Assembly: GCF_021390675.1 (NCBI RefSeq)
Contig: NZ_JAJEJV010000004.1
Coordinates: 1,488,001 to 1,552,000 of the forward strand
Direction: 5' to 3'
Length of the DNA stretch: 64,000 nt
Origin: Dyella sp. 2HG41-7
GTDB taxonomy: Bacteria; Pseudomonadota; Gammaproteobacteria; Xanthomonadales; Rhodanobacteraceae
The stretch's first letter is position 1; each line of letters starts with the position of its first letter. A program made the translations under genes and the position numbers. A model generated the notes under the pieces. The model saw nothing but the letters and a program-made list of their open reading frames with translations. It had not been told where the DNA came from and made no database searches. Shown here piece by piece: positions 35,386-46,772 of the stretch.

Positions 35386-36038
35386 CCATGGAACTCGACG
35401 ACATGAAGCTTGCTTGGCAGACCATGCATCGCCAATTGGAACAGCAGCAGGCGTTGAATCTGCGGCTGCTGACGGAGAGTCGTTTGGATAAGGTGCGGCA
35501 CGGACTGCAGTCGCTGTTTTGGGGGCAGGCGGTACAGATTCTTGCGGGCGCGATGTTGGCGTTTATCGCGGTGTCGTTCTGGATCCCGCGCGTGGCGGTG
35601 CCCCATTTCCTTATGTGGGGTTTGGCGGTGCATGCGTTTGGCATCCTGATGATCGTCACGGCCGCGCGAAATATGTATCTGATCAAGCGCATCGACTTCG
35701 CGGCGCCCGTGCTGGACATTCAGCAGCGCATCGCGAGCCTCCGCGACTGGCGCGTACGCGTCGAAGCGCCGCTCTACGCCGTGACGTGGTCGTTCGCGTG
35801 GATACCGATGGTGTTGATGGCGATCGCTTCGGCCGGCGTCGATCCCACTGTCGTCGCGCCCAATTTGACGGGCTATCTGCTGCTTTCCGGCGTCGCGTCG
35901 GTGGGCTTGGTCGCGCTCGCCGCATGGCTGATTCGCCGTACGCGATATCGGCGTTTTCTGGACAACAGTCTCGCCGGCGGCAGCGTGCAAAAAGCGGAAT
36001 CGATGCTCGAACAGATTGCGCGCTTTCAGCAGGAGTGA
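35382..36038 (+). CDS. Four-helix membrane protein coupled to an ECF sigma factor
   Basis: A 218-residue protein of unknown family. The ATG overlaps the sigma stop (ATGA). The N-terminal 50 residues are soluble (MTMELDDMKLAWQTMHRQL, a short amphipathic start). Four membrane helices come in two pairs: 55-70 and 75-95, then about 135-155 and 165-185. The C-terminus is cytoplasmic, ending KAESMLEQIARFQQE. A soluble N-terminal stretch ahead of membrane helices is the layout of membrane-bound anti-sigma factors, so it may hold the sigma factor inactive. This is an inference from position and topology only. Confidence 0.7.
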   Translation: MTMELDDMKLAWQTMHRQLEQQQALNLRLLTESRLDKVRHGLQSLFWGQAVQILAGAMLAFIAVSFWIPRVAVPHFLMWGLAVHAFGILMIVTAARNMYLIKRIDFAAPVLDIQQRIASLRDWRVRVEAPLYAVTWSFAWIPMVLMAIASAGVDPTVVAPNLTGYLLLSGVASVGLVALAAWLIRRTRYRRFLDNSLAGGSVQKAESMLEQIARFQQE

Positions 36039-36041
36039 TCG

Positions 36042-36494
36042 TCAGCGATGCCGTGGTTTCAGTCGCACGTAGATCTGCTTGCGTACCACGGCAACGACTT
36101 CGCCTGCGGCCGTTTGGATCGATACATCGAACCAACGCAAAACTTTCTCGCCGTTGGCGGCGGCCGCGCGAAGTTCGTCCAGCATGCTTTGTTCGAGTTT
36201 GAAGTGTGCGTAGACGTCTTCGCGGCCGGGCGCCACGAAATCGATGCTACCGGCTTTGTCCCACACGAAATGGTCGCCGCCCAGATGGTGAAGAATCAGC
36301 AGCATCCAGAAAGGATCGGCCATCGCGAACAGACTGCCGCCGAATTGCGTGCGCACGTAGTTGCGGTTCCACGGGCGCAGTCGCAGCACCACGCGCGCTT
36401 CGGTGTAATCGTCGTCTAGGCAGAGCAGGCGAATCCCGCTGAACAAAAACGGCGGCCACAGATTGAGCAGTCGCCGGAAAGTGGATGCGCGCAT
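36042..36494 (-). CDS. DUF4442 hotdog-fold protein
   Basis: A 150-residue protein of the DUF4442 family (hotdog fold, related to PaaI-type thioesterases). Marks are LLNLWPPFLFSGIRLLCLDDDYTEARVVL, cited by its ends, and NRNYVRTQFGGSLFAMADPF, which resembles the central helix of hotdog thioesterases. Activity on acyl-CoA is possible but untested for the group. It is convergent with the membrane protein gene at 36038 with three bases between, and has no clear operon partner. Confidence 0.88.
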   Translation of the reverse strand: MRASTFRRLLNLWPPFLFSGIRLLCLDDDYTEARVVLRLRPWNRNYVRTQFGGSLFAMADPFWMLLILHHLGGDHFVWDKAGSIDFVAPGREDVYAHFKLEQSMLDELRAAAANGEKVLRWFDVSIQTAAGEVVAVVRKQIYVRLKPRHR

Positions 36495-36567
36495 GAAGGC
36501 CCCTCAGAAGGAGCCGGCAGGCTACCATACTTATGCGTATGGATGTGTTGGGCCTAAACGCCCGACG

Positions 36568-37437
36568 TCAGAACAGCAGCGACGTCATCCTCCGGCGATA
36601 GCGGCTGACCAATTCCGCGTCATCGAGCGTATTGAACGCAGCCAGCAGACGCTTCTTGGCCTGACCTTCGCGCCAATCGCGCGCTTTTTCGAGGATCAGC
36701 AACCAGTGTTCCAGGCCGGCGGACGGATCGTCGCCGAGCAACAAGCGCAAGCCGAGCAAATCGTGCGCTTCCCAATCCTGGGCGTTGGCGTGGATGCGCT
36801 GCTCCAGCACATCCGAAGAAGGCGTGCCTTCGAGCGAGCGCGCCAAGTCGAGCTGGCTGCGCAAACGCACGGCGCGCGTATCGGTAGCGAGGTTCGCCGG
36901 CAAGCTGTTGAGTTCGGTTTCCGCCGCGGCGACGTGACCGGCATGCGCGAGTGCGGTCGCCAGATCGAGTTTCAATTCGGCGCGGTCGGGCTGTGCGGCG
37001 ATTTCCTGTTGCAGACGATTGATCGCCTGCTCCGGCGATTCGGATGGGAGATCTTCCGCGACGTCCTCTTCCTCGATCTCGCCTTCCTGCGGTTGCAGGT
37101 GACGTGAAAGAAATTCGCGCAATTGACCCTCCGGCAAGGCGCCGGCGAAACCATCGAGAATCTGGCCGTCTTTCACCAGCATCACGGTAGGAATGCTGCG
37201 GATGCCGAAGACGCCGGCCAATTCCTGGTTCTTGTCGACGTCGACCTTGCCCAGTCGGAACGCGCCGTTGTATTCGGTCGCCAGTTTTTCCAGCATCGGG
37301 CCCAGCGTCTTGCAGGGGCCGCACCAGGTGGCCCAGAAATCCACCAGCACCGGCGTCTTGAGCGAGGCCTGGAGCACTTCGGCTTCGAAGTTATCTTGAT
37401 CGACGTCGAAAATGTGCGGGGAAACAGCTGCGTTCAC
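36568..37437 (-). CDS. Thioredoxin-domain co-chaperone CnoX/YbbN-like
   Basis: A 289-residue protein with an N-terminal thioredoxin domain (VLVDFWATWCGPCKTLGPML, with WCGPC intact; then FGIRSIPTVMLVKDG) and a C-terminal TPR-like helical part from about residue 120 (PEQAINRLQQEIAAQPDRAELKLDLATALAHAG, cited by its ends). Length and layout match CnoX, a holdase that works with GroEL and DnaK. The GTG start at 37437 has GGAG seven bases upstream. An ATG at 37488 has none. E. coli CnoX lacks the active CXXC, so this protein may keep redox activity. Divergent from pqiA. Confidence 0.9.
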   Translation of the reverse strand: MNAAVSPHIFDVDQDNFEAEVLQASLKTPVLVDFWATWCGPCKTLGPMLEKLATEYNGAFRLGKVDVDKNQELAGVFGIRSIPTVMLVKDGQILDGFAGALPEGQLREFLSRHLQPQEGEIEEEDVAEDLPSESPEQAINRLQQEIAAQPDRAELKLDLATALAHAGHVAAAETELNSLPANLATDTRAVRLRSQLDLARSLEGTPSSDVLEQRIHANAQDWEAHDLLGLRLLLGDDPSAGLEHWLLILEKARDWREGQAKKRLLAAFNTLDDAELVSRYRRRMTSLLF

Positions 37438-37533
37438 AGTGGGCTCCGGAATATTTAACCCCTCAGAAATCGGGGCTGTACGGAGCATATCAAGTGCGCG
37501 CACGCCGCTTAAGGATTTGCGAGAATTGTTCGC

Positions 37534-38181
37534 ATGAGCACGCCCCCCGCCAGCATGGATCACACGCACCAGGCACCCACGTCGACGTTGCTGATCTGTG
37601 AGCATTGCGACACGGTGTATCGCCGCCGGCGGCTGAGGCGCGGCGAGGCCGCGCGTTGCGCACGCTGCCAGGCGGTGCTGGAGCGCCATCAGCCGATCAG
37701 TCTCAACGCGATGCTTGCGTTGGTGGTGACGGTGATGGTGGTGTTCGTGCAGGCGAATGTGTGGCCAATCATCACCTTGGGGCTCAATGGCGAAGAAATT
37801 CACGCCACGCTCTGGGGCATCATCATCATGATGTGGCACGAGCACTCGCAGGTGGTCGCCGTGTTGGCGGCGGGTACGCTGTTCTTCTTTCCCTTGGTGA
37901 AAATGCTGGTGCTCGGCTGGCTGCTCGTTTATGGGCGCTTGGGCCGACGTGCGCCGGGGTTTCGTCGGTTGATGGTGCTGTTGCATTACATCGGCCCTTG
38001 GACGATGAGCGAAGTGTTTGTACTGGGGGTGCTGGTGTCGATCGTCAAAGCGCACCTGTATTTCGATGTGAACCCTGATGCAGGCGTATTCGCTTACGCG
38101 GTGCTGGCGATCTTGATCACCGTTTTTGCGGGCATCGACGTGCGCCAGCTGTGGGACAAGATTCCGGAGTCTTCGCCGTGA
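37534..38181 (+). CDS. pqiA: Paraquat-inducible protein A, first copy
   Basis: A 215-residue inner-membrane protein of the PqiA family. A zinc-ribbon-like N-terminus has CEHCDTVY and CARCQ pairs, followed by four membrane helices (for example ISLNAMLALVVTVMVVFVQANVWPI). PqiA works with the MCE protein PqiB and the lipoprotein PqiC in lipid transport between membranes. In E. coli PqiA is one long fused protein with two such units; here the two halves are separate overlapping genes. First gene of the pqiA-pqiA-pqiB-pqiC operon. Confidence 0.92.
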   Translation: MSTPPASMDHTHQAPTSTLLICEHCDTVYRRRRLRRGEAARCARCQAVLERHQPISLNAMLALVVTVMVVFVQANVWPIITLGLNGEEIHATLWGIIIMMWHEHSQVVAVLAAGTLFFFPLVKMLVLGWLLVYGRLGRRAPGFRRLMVLLHYIGPWTMSEVFVLGVLVSIVKAHLYFDVNPDAGVFAYAVLAILITVFAGIDVRQLWDKIPESSP

Positions 38182-38801
38182 GTTCCTTACCGCGTGCGCA
38201 CGAACTCGGCGTGATCGGCTGCCATGTGTGCGGCCTGGTGTGCCGCGACACGCACCTGGAGCATGCGGCGTGTCCACGTTGCGAAAGTCCGCTGCATCGG
38301 CGCAAACCCAACAGCTGTGTGAAGACGTGGGCGCTGTTGATCGCCGCGTTTATCTTCTACATTCCCGCCAACCTGCTGCCGATCATGCGCACCGTGAGCC
38401 TGGGCGATGTGGACGACAACACCATTCTCAGCGGTGTGATCGAGCTGTGGGTGAAGGGATCGCCGGATCTTGCGGTGATCGTCTTCACGGCCAGCATCGT
38501 GGTGCCCATGATGAAATTCCTGGTCTTGAGCACGCTGCTGCTGAGCGTCCATCGCGGCACCAATTGGGCGCGTCGACAACGGTCCATGCTATACCGGCTG
38601 GTGGAATTTATCGGCTATTGGTCCATGCTGGACGTGTTTGTGGTGTCGCTGCTTACCGCGTTGGTGCAGTTCGGTTTCTTCAGCCAGGTGGAGCCTCTGC
38701 CTGGGGTGGTGTATTTCGGTCTCACGGTGGTGCTGACGATGTTGGCCTCCATGAGTTTCGATCCGCGAATGATCTGGGATTGCAAGGACGAGGATGACTG
38801 A
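38178..38801 (+). CDS. pqiA: Paraquat-inducible protein A, second copy
   Basis: A 207-residue PqiA-type protein and second half of the split PqiA. The GTG at 38178 overlaps the previous stop (GTGA), a better start than the ATG at 38151 inside the first gene. The cysteine pairs are CHVCGLVC and CPRCESPL, followed by HRRKPNSCVKTWALLIAAFIFYIPANLLP, cited by its ends, with the first helix, and a conserved DLAVIVFTASIVVPMMKF segment. Four helices are visible. The stop overlaps pqiB by eight bases. Confidence 0.92.
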   Translation: MSSLPRAHELGVIGCHVCGLVCRDTHLEHAACPRCESPLHRRKPNSCVKTWALLIAAFIFYIPANLLPIMRTVSLGDVDDNTILSGVIELWVKGSPDLAVIVFTASIVVPMMKFLVLSTLLLSVHRGTNWARRQRSMLYRLVEFIGYWSMLDVFVVSLLTALVQFGFFSQVEPLPGVVYFGLTVVLTMLASMSFDPRMIWDCKDEDD

Positions 38802-40473
38802 TCAAAACCAACCCAACGTAGGTGGCGATCTACCCGAACCGGTGGTGCGGCGGCGTCGCGTCAGCGCGTCGTGGATCTGGCTGGTGCCGGTGATCGCGGC
38901 GCTGGTCGGGTTGTCGCTGGTCGTCAACGCCTGGATGGAAAAAGGGCCGACTATCAGCATCAGCTTCGAATCGGCACAAGGGTTGGAGCCGGGCAAGACG
39001 ATCGTGAAATACAAGGATGTGGTGATCGGCAAGGTCACGCGCATTCATCTGAGTTCCGATCACAGCAAGGTGATCATCAAGGTCGAACTGGAAAAGAGCG
39101 CCGAAAACATCGCGGTATCCGACACGCGTTTCTGGGTGGTGCGCCCGCGCATCGGTCTGGGCGGCGTGTCAGGCATCGATACGTTGTTGTCGGGTTCGTT
39201 TATCGGCGTGGACGTGGGCAAGTCCAACCAGCCGCAAACCGATTTTGTCGGATTGGAAACGCCGCCGTCCGTCACGCACGACTCGCGCGGCAAAAGTTTT
39301 TACCTGCACTCGGCCGACTTGGGCTCGCTGGATATCGGATCGCCGGTCTACTTCCGCCGCATTCAAGTGGGGCGCGTGGCGTCGTACAAGCTCAATGACG
39401 ACGGCAAGGCCGTGTCGGTGCAGATTTTTATCGAGAAGCCGTACGATAAATTTGTGACGACGGAATCGCGCTTCTGGAATGCCAGCGGCGTGGATGTGTC
39501 GCTGAGCGCCGACGGTTTGAAACTCAACACGCAATCGCTGGCGACGGTGCTTGCCGGCGGCGTGGCTTTTCTTGATGCGCCGGGTCCGCATCCGGATGAG
39601 AAGACCGCTGACGAGAATGCAGCCTTTACGCTGTTCGATACCCAGGGCGCCGCGATGGCGCCGCCGGATGGCGAGCCGCATTACATCCGCATGCGTTTCG
39701 ATCAACCGCTGCGCGGCTTGTCGGTGAATGCGCCGGTGGAATTCCGCGGTATCAATTTCGGCAATGTCGTATCCATCCATATGGACTACGACGAAAAGAC
39801 TGGCAAATTCCCGATCTACGTCGGCGCCGTGGTCTACCCGGACCGCCTCGGTCATGCGCACGTGAAGCTGGAGGCGCTCGCCAAAGCCAAGGGCGACAAC
39901 GACGACATGTCGCACATGATCGGCGTGCTGGTCGCGCAAGGTCTGCGTGCGCAAGCTAAGGTCGGCAATCTGTTGACGGGGCAGCTCTATATTTCGATGG
40001 ATATCGTGCCTAAGGCGCCGAAGGTCGAGTACAACCCGGATGCGCGCCCGCTCGAAATTCCCACCATGCCGGGCAGCTTCGACAAATTGCAGGAGCAGGT
40101 GGCGGAGATGGTCGACAAGCTCGACAAGATTCCGTTCGACGCCATCGGCAACAACCTCAATCACACGCTGGCCGACCTTGATGCGACGATCAAGCAGGTC
40201 AACGGCAATGTGTTGCCGGCCTTCCAGGAAACGCTGAAAGGCGCCAATCAAACCCTGGGTGTTGCGAACAACGCGCTGTCGGCCGATTCGCCGCTGCAGC
40301 AGAACCTGGCCGGTACGCTGGAGGAATTGCAGCGCATGGCGCGCTCGTTGCGCACGTTGACCGATTACCTCAATACCCATCCCAGTGCGCTGATCCGCGG
40401 ACGCGGCAAAGATGCACCGCCGCCGAATGCCAGCCCCGCTACCAACCCGCCGCAGCAAGGGAGCCATCCATGA
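38794..40473 (+). CDS. pqiB: Intermembrane transport protein PqiB (MCE domains)
   Basis: A 559-residue protein anchored by one N-terminal helix (ASWIWLVPVIAALVGLSLVVNAW) with three MCE domains in the periplasm. The MCE starts are GPTISISFESAQGLEPGKTIVKYKDV, SFYLHSADLGSLDIGSPVYFR and HYIRMRFDQPLRGLSVNAPVEF, all with the GxPVxF/RG pattern. A helical C-terminal part (about 430-530) forms the needle-like channel in PqiB. It moves lipids across the periplasm with PqiA and PqiC. Last residues are a Pro/Asn-rich tail. Confidence 0.95.
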   Translation: MTDQNQPNVGGDLPEPVVRRRRVSASWIWLVPVIAALVGLSLVVNAWMEKGPTISISFESAQGLEPGKTIVKYKDVVIGKVTRIHLSSDHSKVIIKVELEKSAENIAVSDTRFWVVRPRIGLGGVSGIDTLLSGSFIGVDVGKSNQPQTDFVGLETPPSVTHDSRGKSFYLHSADLGSLDIGSPVYFRRIQVGRVASYKLNDDGKAVSVQIFIEKPYDKFVTTESRFWNASGVDVSLSADGLKLNTQSLATVLAGGVAFLDAPGPHPDEKTADENAAFTLFDTQGAAMAPPDGEPHYIRMRFDQPLRGLSVNAPVEFRGINFGNVVSIHMDYDEKTGKFPIYVGAVVYPDRLGHAHVKLEALAKAKGDNDDMSHMIGVLVAQGLRAQAKVGNLLTGQLYISMDIVPKAPKVEYNPDARPLEIPTMPGSFDKLQEQVAEMVDKLDKIPFDAIGNNLNHTLADLDATIKQVNGNVLPAFQETLKGANQTLGVANNALSADSPLQQNLAGTLEELQRMARSLRTLTDYLNTHPSALIRGRGKDAPPPNASPATNPPQQGSHP

Positions 40474-41084
40474 TTCGTATGCGAACTCTGATGGCGACCT
40501 GCGCGGCGGCTGCGTTGGCGGCGTGCTCATCCGCGCCCGTGCATTACTACACGTTGATTCCGCCGCCCGATAATGTGCAAACGACGAACGTCGGGCCGGT
40601 CGCGAACTTTCAGTTCGAGTTGATGCCGGTGGGCGTTCCCGCGCAGGACGACGTGCCGCAGCTGGTGGTGCGCCAGGGCGGCCAGTCGGTCGCCATGCTG
40701 GATGGCGAGCGTTGGATCGCGCCGCTTGCCGATGAAGTGCGCGGCGCGCTGTCGGTCGACCTGTCGCGCCAGATGAATGCGCAAGACATCAGCAGCGGCA
40801 TCGGCGTGGACGGCAAGCCAGTGCTGCGCATCAAGGTCGATCTGCGCCGATTCGATTCGTCGCCGGGCAATTACGCGCTGGTCGAGGCGACCTGGACCGT
40901 GCGTGCGCTGAAAGGGCAGACGGTGCTCACCTGCAACAGCCGCATCAATCAAAGCGTGGGGCAGGGCTACGAGGGCTTGGTGGCGGCTCACCAACACGCC
41001 TTGTCGACACTGGCGGGGCAAATCGCGACCGTCGCCCCGGCCATTGCGACTGGCAATGTACCGACAACTTGCCCTGCTCCGTAG
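40470..41084 (+). CDS. pqiC: Outer-membrane lipoprotein PqiC
   Basis: A 204-residue lipoprotein of the PqiC/ABC-type transport auxiliary family. The lipobox is LAAC, followed by SSAPVHYYTLIPP, the usual YYTL start of the family. GGERWIAPLADEVRGAL-like sequence (here LDGERWIAPLADEVRGALSV) is also typical. Start overlaps pqiB by four bases. PqiC caps the PqiB needle at the outer membrane. A GC-rich hairpin (41087) follows immediately. Confidence 0.93.
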   Translation: MIRMRTLMATCAAAALAACSSAPVHYYTLIPPPDNVQTTNVGPVANFQFELMPVGVPAQDDVPQLVVRQGGQSVAMLDGERWIAPLADEVRGALSVDLSRQMNAQDISSGIGVDGKPVLRIKVDLRRFDSSPGNYALVEATWTVRALKGQTVLTCNSRINQSVGQGYEGLVAAHQHALSTLAGQIATVAPAIATGNVPTTCPAP

Positions 41085-41086
41085 CG

Positions 41087-41117
41087 ACTCCCTCCCCTGC
41101 GAAGCAGGGGAGGGAGT
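41087..41117. repeat. GC-rich palindrome after pqiC
   Basis: A 14-bp perfect stem ACTCCCTCCCCTGC/GCAGGGGAGGGAGT with a GAA loop. The core CCCTCCCCTGC is identical to the hairpin at 32135. It lies three bases after the pqiC stop and could help end transcription, although there is no T-run. It fits a dispersed repeat. Confidence 0.75.
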
Positions 41118-41149
41118 CCTGCGTCCAAGCGTCGGCTCGTTTCTGCTAG

Positions 41150-43855
<2,706 letters not shown>

Positions 43856-43859
43856 TTTC

Positions 43860-44447
43860 ATGAACCACCGCATGCTGAAACTGATCGCGCTGTTTCCCGT
43901 GCTTGCTCTGGCGGCCTGCGGTTTTCACCTGCGTGGGAGCGCCGCGTTGCCACAAGGCATGGACCGCGTGCATCTCACGGTAAGCGGCAACGGCGATTTC
44001 CAGCGCAAATTGGCGCGTGCACTGTTGGCATCCAACGTAACGCTGGAAGACAACAGCGGCCCCGGCATCGCCGAACTGCGCGTGCCGGCGCAAAACTTCA
44101 ACGTGCAGATGTTGACCGTCAACGGCGTTGCTCAGGTGACCGAATTCGCCGTGCGCTTCCATGTGGTGTTTACGGCGTCGGATTCGGAGGGCAAGGTCAT
44201 CATGCCGAATCAGTCCATCGATCTGCAGCGCGAATTCAGCTACGACGCCGGCCAGCCGATCGGTACGCAGTCGCAGATGGAACAGATCCAGACCAGCTTG
44301 ATCGACGATGCCGTGCAGGCCGTGTTGTTCCGCCTGCAGGCCGTCAGAAAACATGGCGAAACGGCAGCGGCGAAGGCGGTTGGGCCGTTGCCGGCGAATG
44401 CGAGCACCACGCAACAGCCGACGCAGTACCCGTCGCCGATCGACTGA
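43860..44447 (+). CDS. lptE: LPS-assembly lipoprotein LptE
   Basis: A 195-residue outer-membrane lipoprotein that plugs the LptD barrel during LPS export. The lipobox is LAAC, followed by GFHLRGSAALPQGMDRV, the family's conserved start. The C-terminal tail (after about 165) is Ala/Thr/Pro-rich. It starts four bases after leuS and precedes holA, the normal gene order. Confidence 0.95.
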   Translation: MNHRMLKLIALFPVLALAACGFHLRGSAALPQGMDRVHLTVSGNGDFQRKLARALLASNVTLEDNSGPGIAELRVPAQNFNVQMLTVNGVAQVTEFAVRFHVVFTASDSEGKVIMPNQSIDLQREFSYDAGQPIGTQSQMEQIQTSLIDDAVQAVLFRLQAVRKHGETAAAKAVGPLPANASTTQQPTQYPSPID

Positions 44448-44453
44448 TTTCAC

Positions 44454-45464
44454 ATGCCGCTTAACCAAGCACAGTGGCAGAAGGCGCTCGCCGCAGACAG
44501 CCTGCGCCCCGTCTACCTTCTGGCTGGCGAAGAACTGCTGGTGCTGGAAGCCGCCGATGCGCTGCGCGCGCAGGCGCGCAAACTCGGTTACGCCGAACGC
44601 CAGGTGCTCGACGTTGGCGCGCATTTCGATTGGGACGAACTGGCCCGCTCCGCGGCCGGCATGTCGCTGTTCGCCACGCGTCGCTTGCTTGATCTGCGCC
44701 TGCCGACCGGTCGCCCTGGCGTCGAAGGCGCAAAAGCGATCATCGAGTTCTGCGCCAATCCGCCTTCCGATGTGACCTTGCTCATCACCGCCGTGGAGTG
44801 GAGCAACAAGCACGAGGGTGCATGGACGAAGCACGTCGATAGCGCCGGATGCGTGGTGATTTTCAATGCGCCGCGACCGAACGAATGGGAAGCGTGGATC
44901 GGCGCGCGTCTGGCGTCCCGCGGACTTTCCGCAACACCCGATGCCCTGGGTTTGTTGGCCGAGCGTGTGGAAGGCAATCTGCTCGCCGCCGCGCAGGAAA
45001 TCGACAAACTCGTCGTGTTGCATGGTCAGGGCAAAATCAGCGCGGACGAGATGGAACATCTGGTCGCCGACAGCGCCCGCTACGACGCTTTCAAACTCTC
45101 CGATGCCGCGTTGGGCGGCGACGGTGCGCGCGCGCTGCGTATTCTTGAAGGCTTGCGCGCGGAAGGCGACGAATTGATCGCGCTGATGGGTTGGCTGGTC
45201 AATCAATTGCAGCTCGCCATGCGTCTTGCCAACGCGCAGGACTTCGGCGCGCAAGCGCGTGCAGAGCGTTTGTGGCCCGCTCGCGAGCAACTGTTTCGCA
45301 AGGCCCTGCGTCGCGCGCCGCGCGAACATTGGATGCAATGCCTGGCGCGAGCCGGACGCATCGATCGCATCGCCAAAGGTCGTGAAACCGGCGATGCCTG
45401 GTTGGAGGCGCAGCGCTTGATCGCCGCGATGGCCGAACCGCGCGCCGCGCAGGCGCTGACATGA
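44454..45464 (+). CDS. holA: DNA polymerase III delta subunit
   Basis: A 336-residue clamp-loader subunit. It begins MPLNQAQWQKALAADSLRPVYLLAGEELLVLEAADALR, cited by its ends, the normal delta N-terminus. The three-domain fold has an AAA+-like core without a functional P-loop, and the typical VEGNLLAAAQEIDKL segment near residue 173. Start follows lptE by six bases, and the stop overlaps nadD by four. Confidence 0.96.
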   Translation: MPLNQAQWQKALAADSLRPVYLLAGEELLVLEAADALRAQARKLGYAERQVLDVGAHFDWDELARSAAGMSLFATRRLLDLRLPTGRPGVEGAKAIIEFCANPPSDVTLLITAVEWSNKHEGAWTKHVDSAGCVVIFNAPRPNEWEAWIGARLASRGLSATPDALGLLAERVEGNLLAAAQEIDKLVVLHGQGKISADEMEHLVADSARYDAFKLSDAALGGDGARALRILEGLRAEGDELIALMGWLVNQLQLAMRLANAQDFGAQARAERLWPAREQLFRKALRRAPREHWMQCLARAGRIDRIAKGRETGDAWLEAQRLIAAMAEPRAAQALT

Positions 45465-46099
45465 AACCGTTGGGCCTTTTTGGCGGAACCTTCGACCCGA
45501 TTCATATCGGTCATTTGAGCGTGGCATGGGAAGCCGCCGAGCTGCTCGATGCCGAAGTGCGGTTGATGCCGGCGAATGTGCCGCCGCATCGCGCGGCGCC
45601 CACGGCCACGGCGACACAACGCGTCGACATGCTGCGCGCCGCATTGCGCGGACAATCGCGACTTGCGCTGGATACACGCGAACTGGATCGCAGCGGGCCG
45701 TCTTACACCATCGATACATTGGGCGAGTTTCGCCGCGAATTCGGCGAGCGGCCGCTGGTGCTGTTGCTCGGCGCGGATGCCTTTGCAGGACTGCGCAGTT
45801 GGCATCGCTGGCGCGATCTGTTCGATCTCACGCACATCGGCGTTATCAATCGCCCAGGCGTCGACGCGTGCATTCCTGTGGAACTCGAACGCGCAGTTGC
45901 CGCGCGTCGTACCGATGATCCCTCCGTGATCCGTGCGCAATCCGCCGGTCGCGTGATCGAGCTGGCGGTAACGCCATTGGAAGTATCTGCGACACGCATT
46001 CGCGAGTTGCTCGCCGAAGGGCGCGATCCGCGTTATCTGTTGCCGGGGGGATTGTTCGACGATCCGGCGTTATTGGCGCCGTATCGTGCAACGCCGTAG
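45461..46099 (+). CDS. nadD: Nicotinate-mononucleotide adenylyltransferase
   Basis: A 212-residue nucleotidyltransferase that makes deamido-NAD from NaMN and ATP. The nucleotide motif is GGTFDPIHIGHL; other marks are LLLGADAFAGLRSWHRW and the C-terminal SATRIRELLAEG. Start overlaps holA (ATGA). In most relatives rsfS would follow directly, but here a minus-strand msrB-dipZ pair and an ECF sigma operon come in between. Convergent with msrB, 14 bases apart. Confidence 0.97.
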   Translation: MKPLGLFGGTFDPIHIGHLSVAWEAAELLDAEVRLMPANVPPHRAAPTATATQRVDMLRAALRGQSRLALDTRELDRSGPSYTIDTLGEFRREFGERPLVLLLGADAFAGLRSWHRWRDLFDLTHIGVINRPGVDACIPVELERAVAARRTDDPSVIRAQSAGRVIELAVTPLEVSATRIRELLAEGRDPRYLLPGGLFDDPALLAPYRATP

Positions 46100-46113
46100 A
46101 CGACAGAACGTTT

Positions 46114-46743
46114 TCAACTCACCCGAAACGCCACAAACCGCATCGCCACCGAATTCATGCAGTAACGCAAACCTGTCGGTTCCGGGCCGTCGTCGAAGAC
46201 GTGACCAAGATGGCTATCGCAACCCGCGCACGTAACGGCGGTGCGTACCATGCCGAAGCTCGTATCGTGGCTCTCGATCACGTTTTCAGGTGCGATCGGC
46301 CGGAAAAAGCTCGGCCAGCCCGTGCCGGAATCAAACTGCGTCGACGATTTAAACAAAGCGGTATCGCACCCGGCGCAGCGGTACAAGCCTTTGCTCTGCG
46401 GCCTTTCGTGTGGGCCGCTGAAGGCGCGTTCGGTGCCTGCGCGACGCATCACGTTGAATGCCTCGTCGGAAAGGCGTTGGTGCCATTGCTCATCGGTGAG
46501 CACCAGCTTGCGCACATCGCACGTTCCAAGACGATGGCCGTCATCGTCCGCGAAACAAGCAAGCTGCACCATTTGAACGCGGTTGTCGGCAGCGGGTGTT
46601 GCGGCTGCCGCGGGGTCGCTTCCGTTGCGTCCCATTAGTCGCAAGGCCGACACGCTGCCGACGGCGATCGCCGCGCCGCCGCCCAAGGCGGTGATCAGAA
46701 ATCGGCGACGATCCATGCTTTTGCTGTCGAATGCGGATGTCAT
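46114..46743 (-). CDS. msrB: Tat-exported peptide-methionine (R)-S-oxide reductase
   Basis: A 209-residue MsrB with a Tat signal. ATG 46743 is preceded by AGGAG six bases upstream, and the twin-arginine stretch DRRRFLITALGGGAAIAVG gives a periplasmic location. The catalytic Cys is C195 in GLRYCMNSVAMRF. The zinc cysteines are C123/C126 (YRCAGCD) and C172/C175 (VTCAGCD). The linker after the signal holds two further cysteines (C63 and C75). It reduces Met-R-sulfoxide in exported proteins. It starts 29 bases after dipZ on the same strand, so DipZ is the likely electron donor. Predicted to be driven by the ECF promoter at 48529. Confidence 0.93.
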   Translation of the reverse strand: MTSAFDSKSMDRRRFLITALGGGAAIAVGSVSALRLMGRNGSDPAAAATPAADNRVQMVQLACFADDDGHRLGTCDVRKLVLTDEQWHQRLSDEAFNVMRRAGTERAFSGPHERPQSKGLYRCAGCDTALFKSSTQFDSGTGWPSFFRPIAPENVIESHDTSFGMVRTAVTCAGCDSHLGHVFDDGPEPTGLRYCMNSVAMRFVAFRVS

Positions 46744-46772
46744 GCTCATCTCCTGCGTATGCATCGTTGCGC

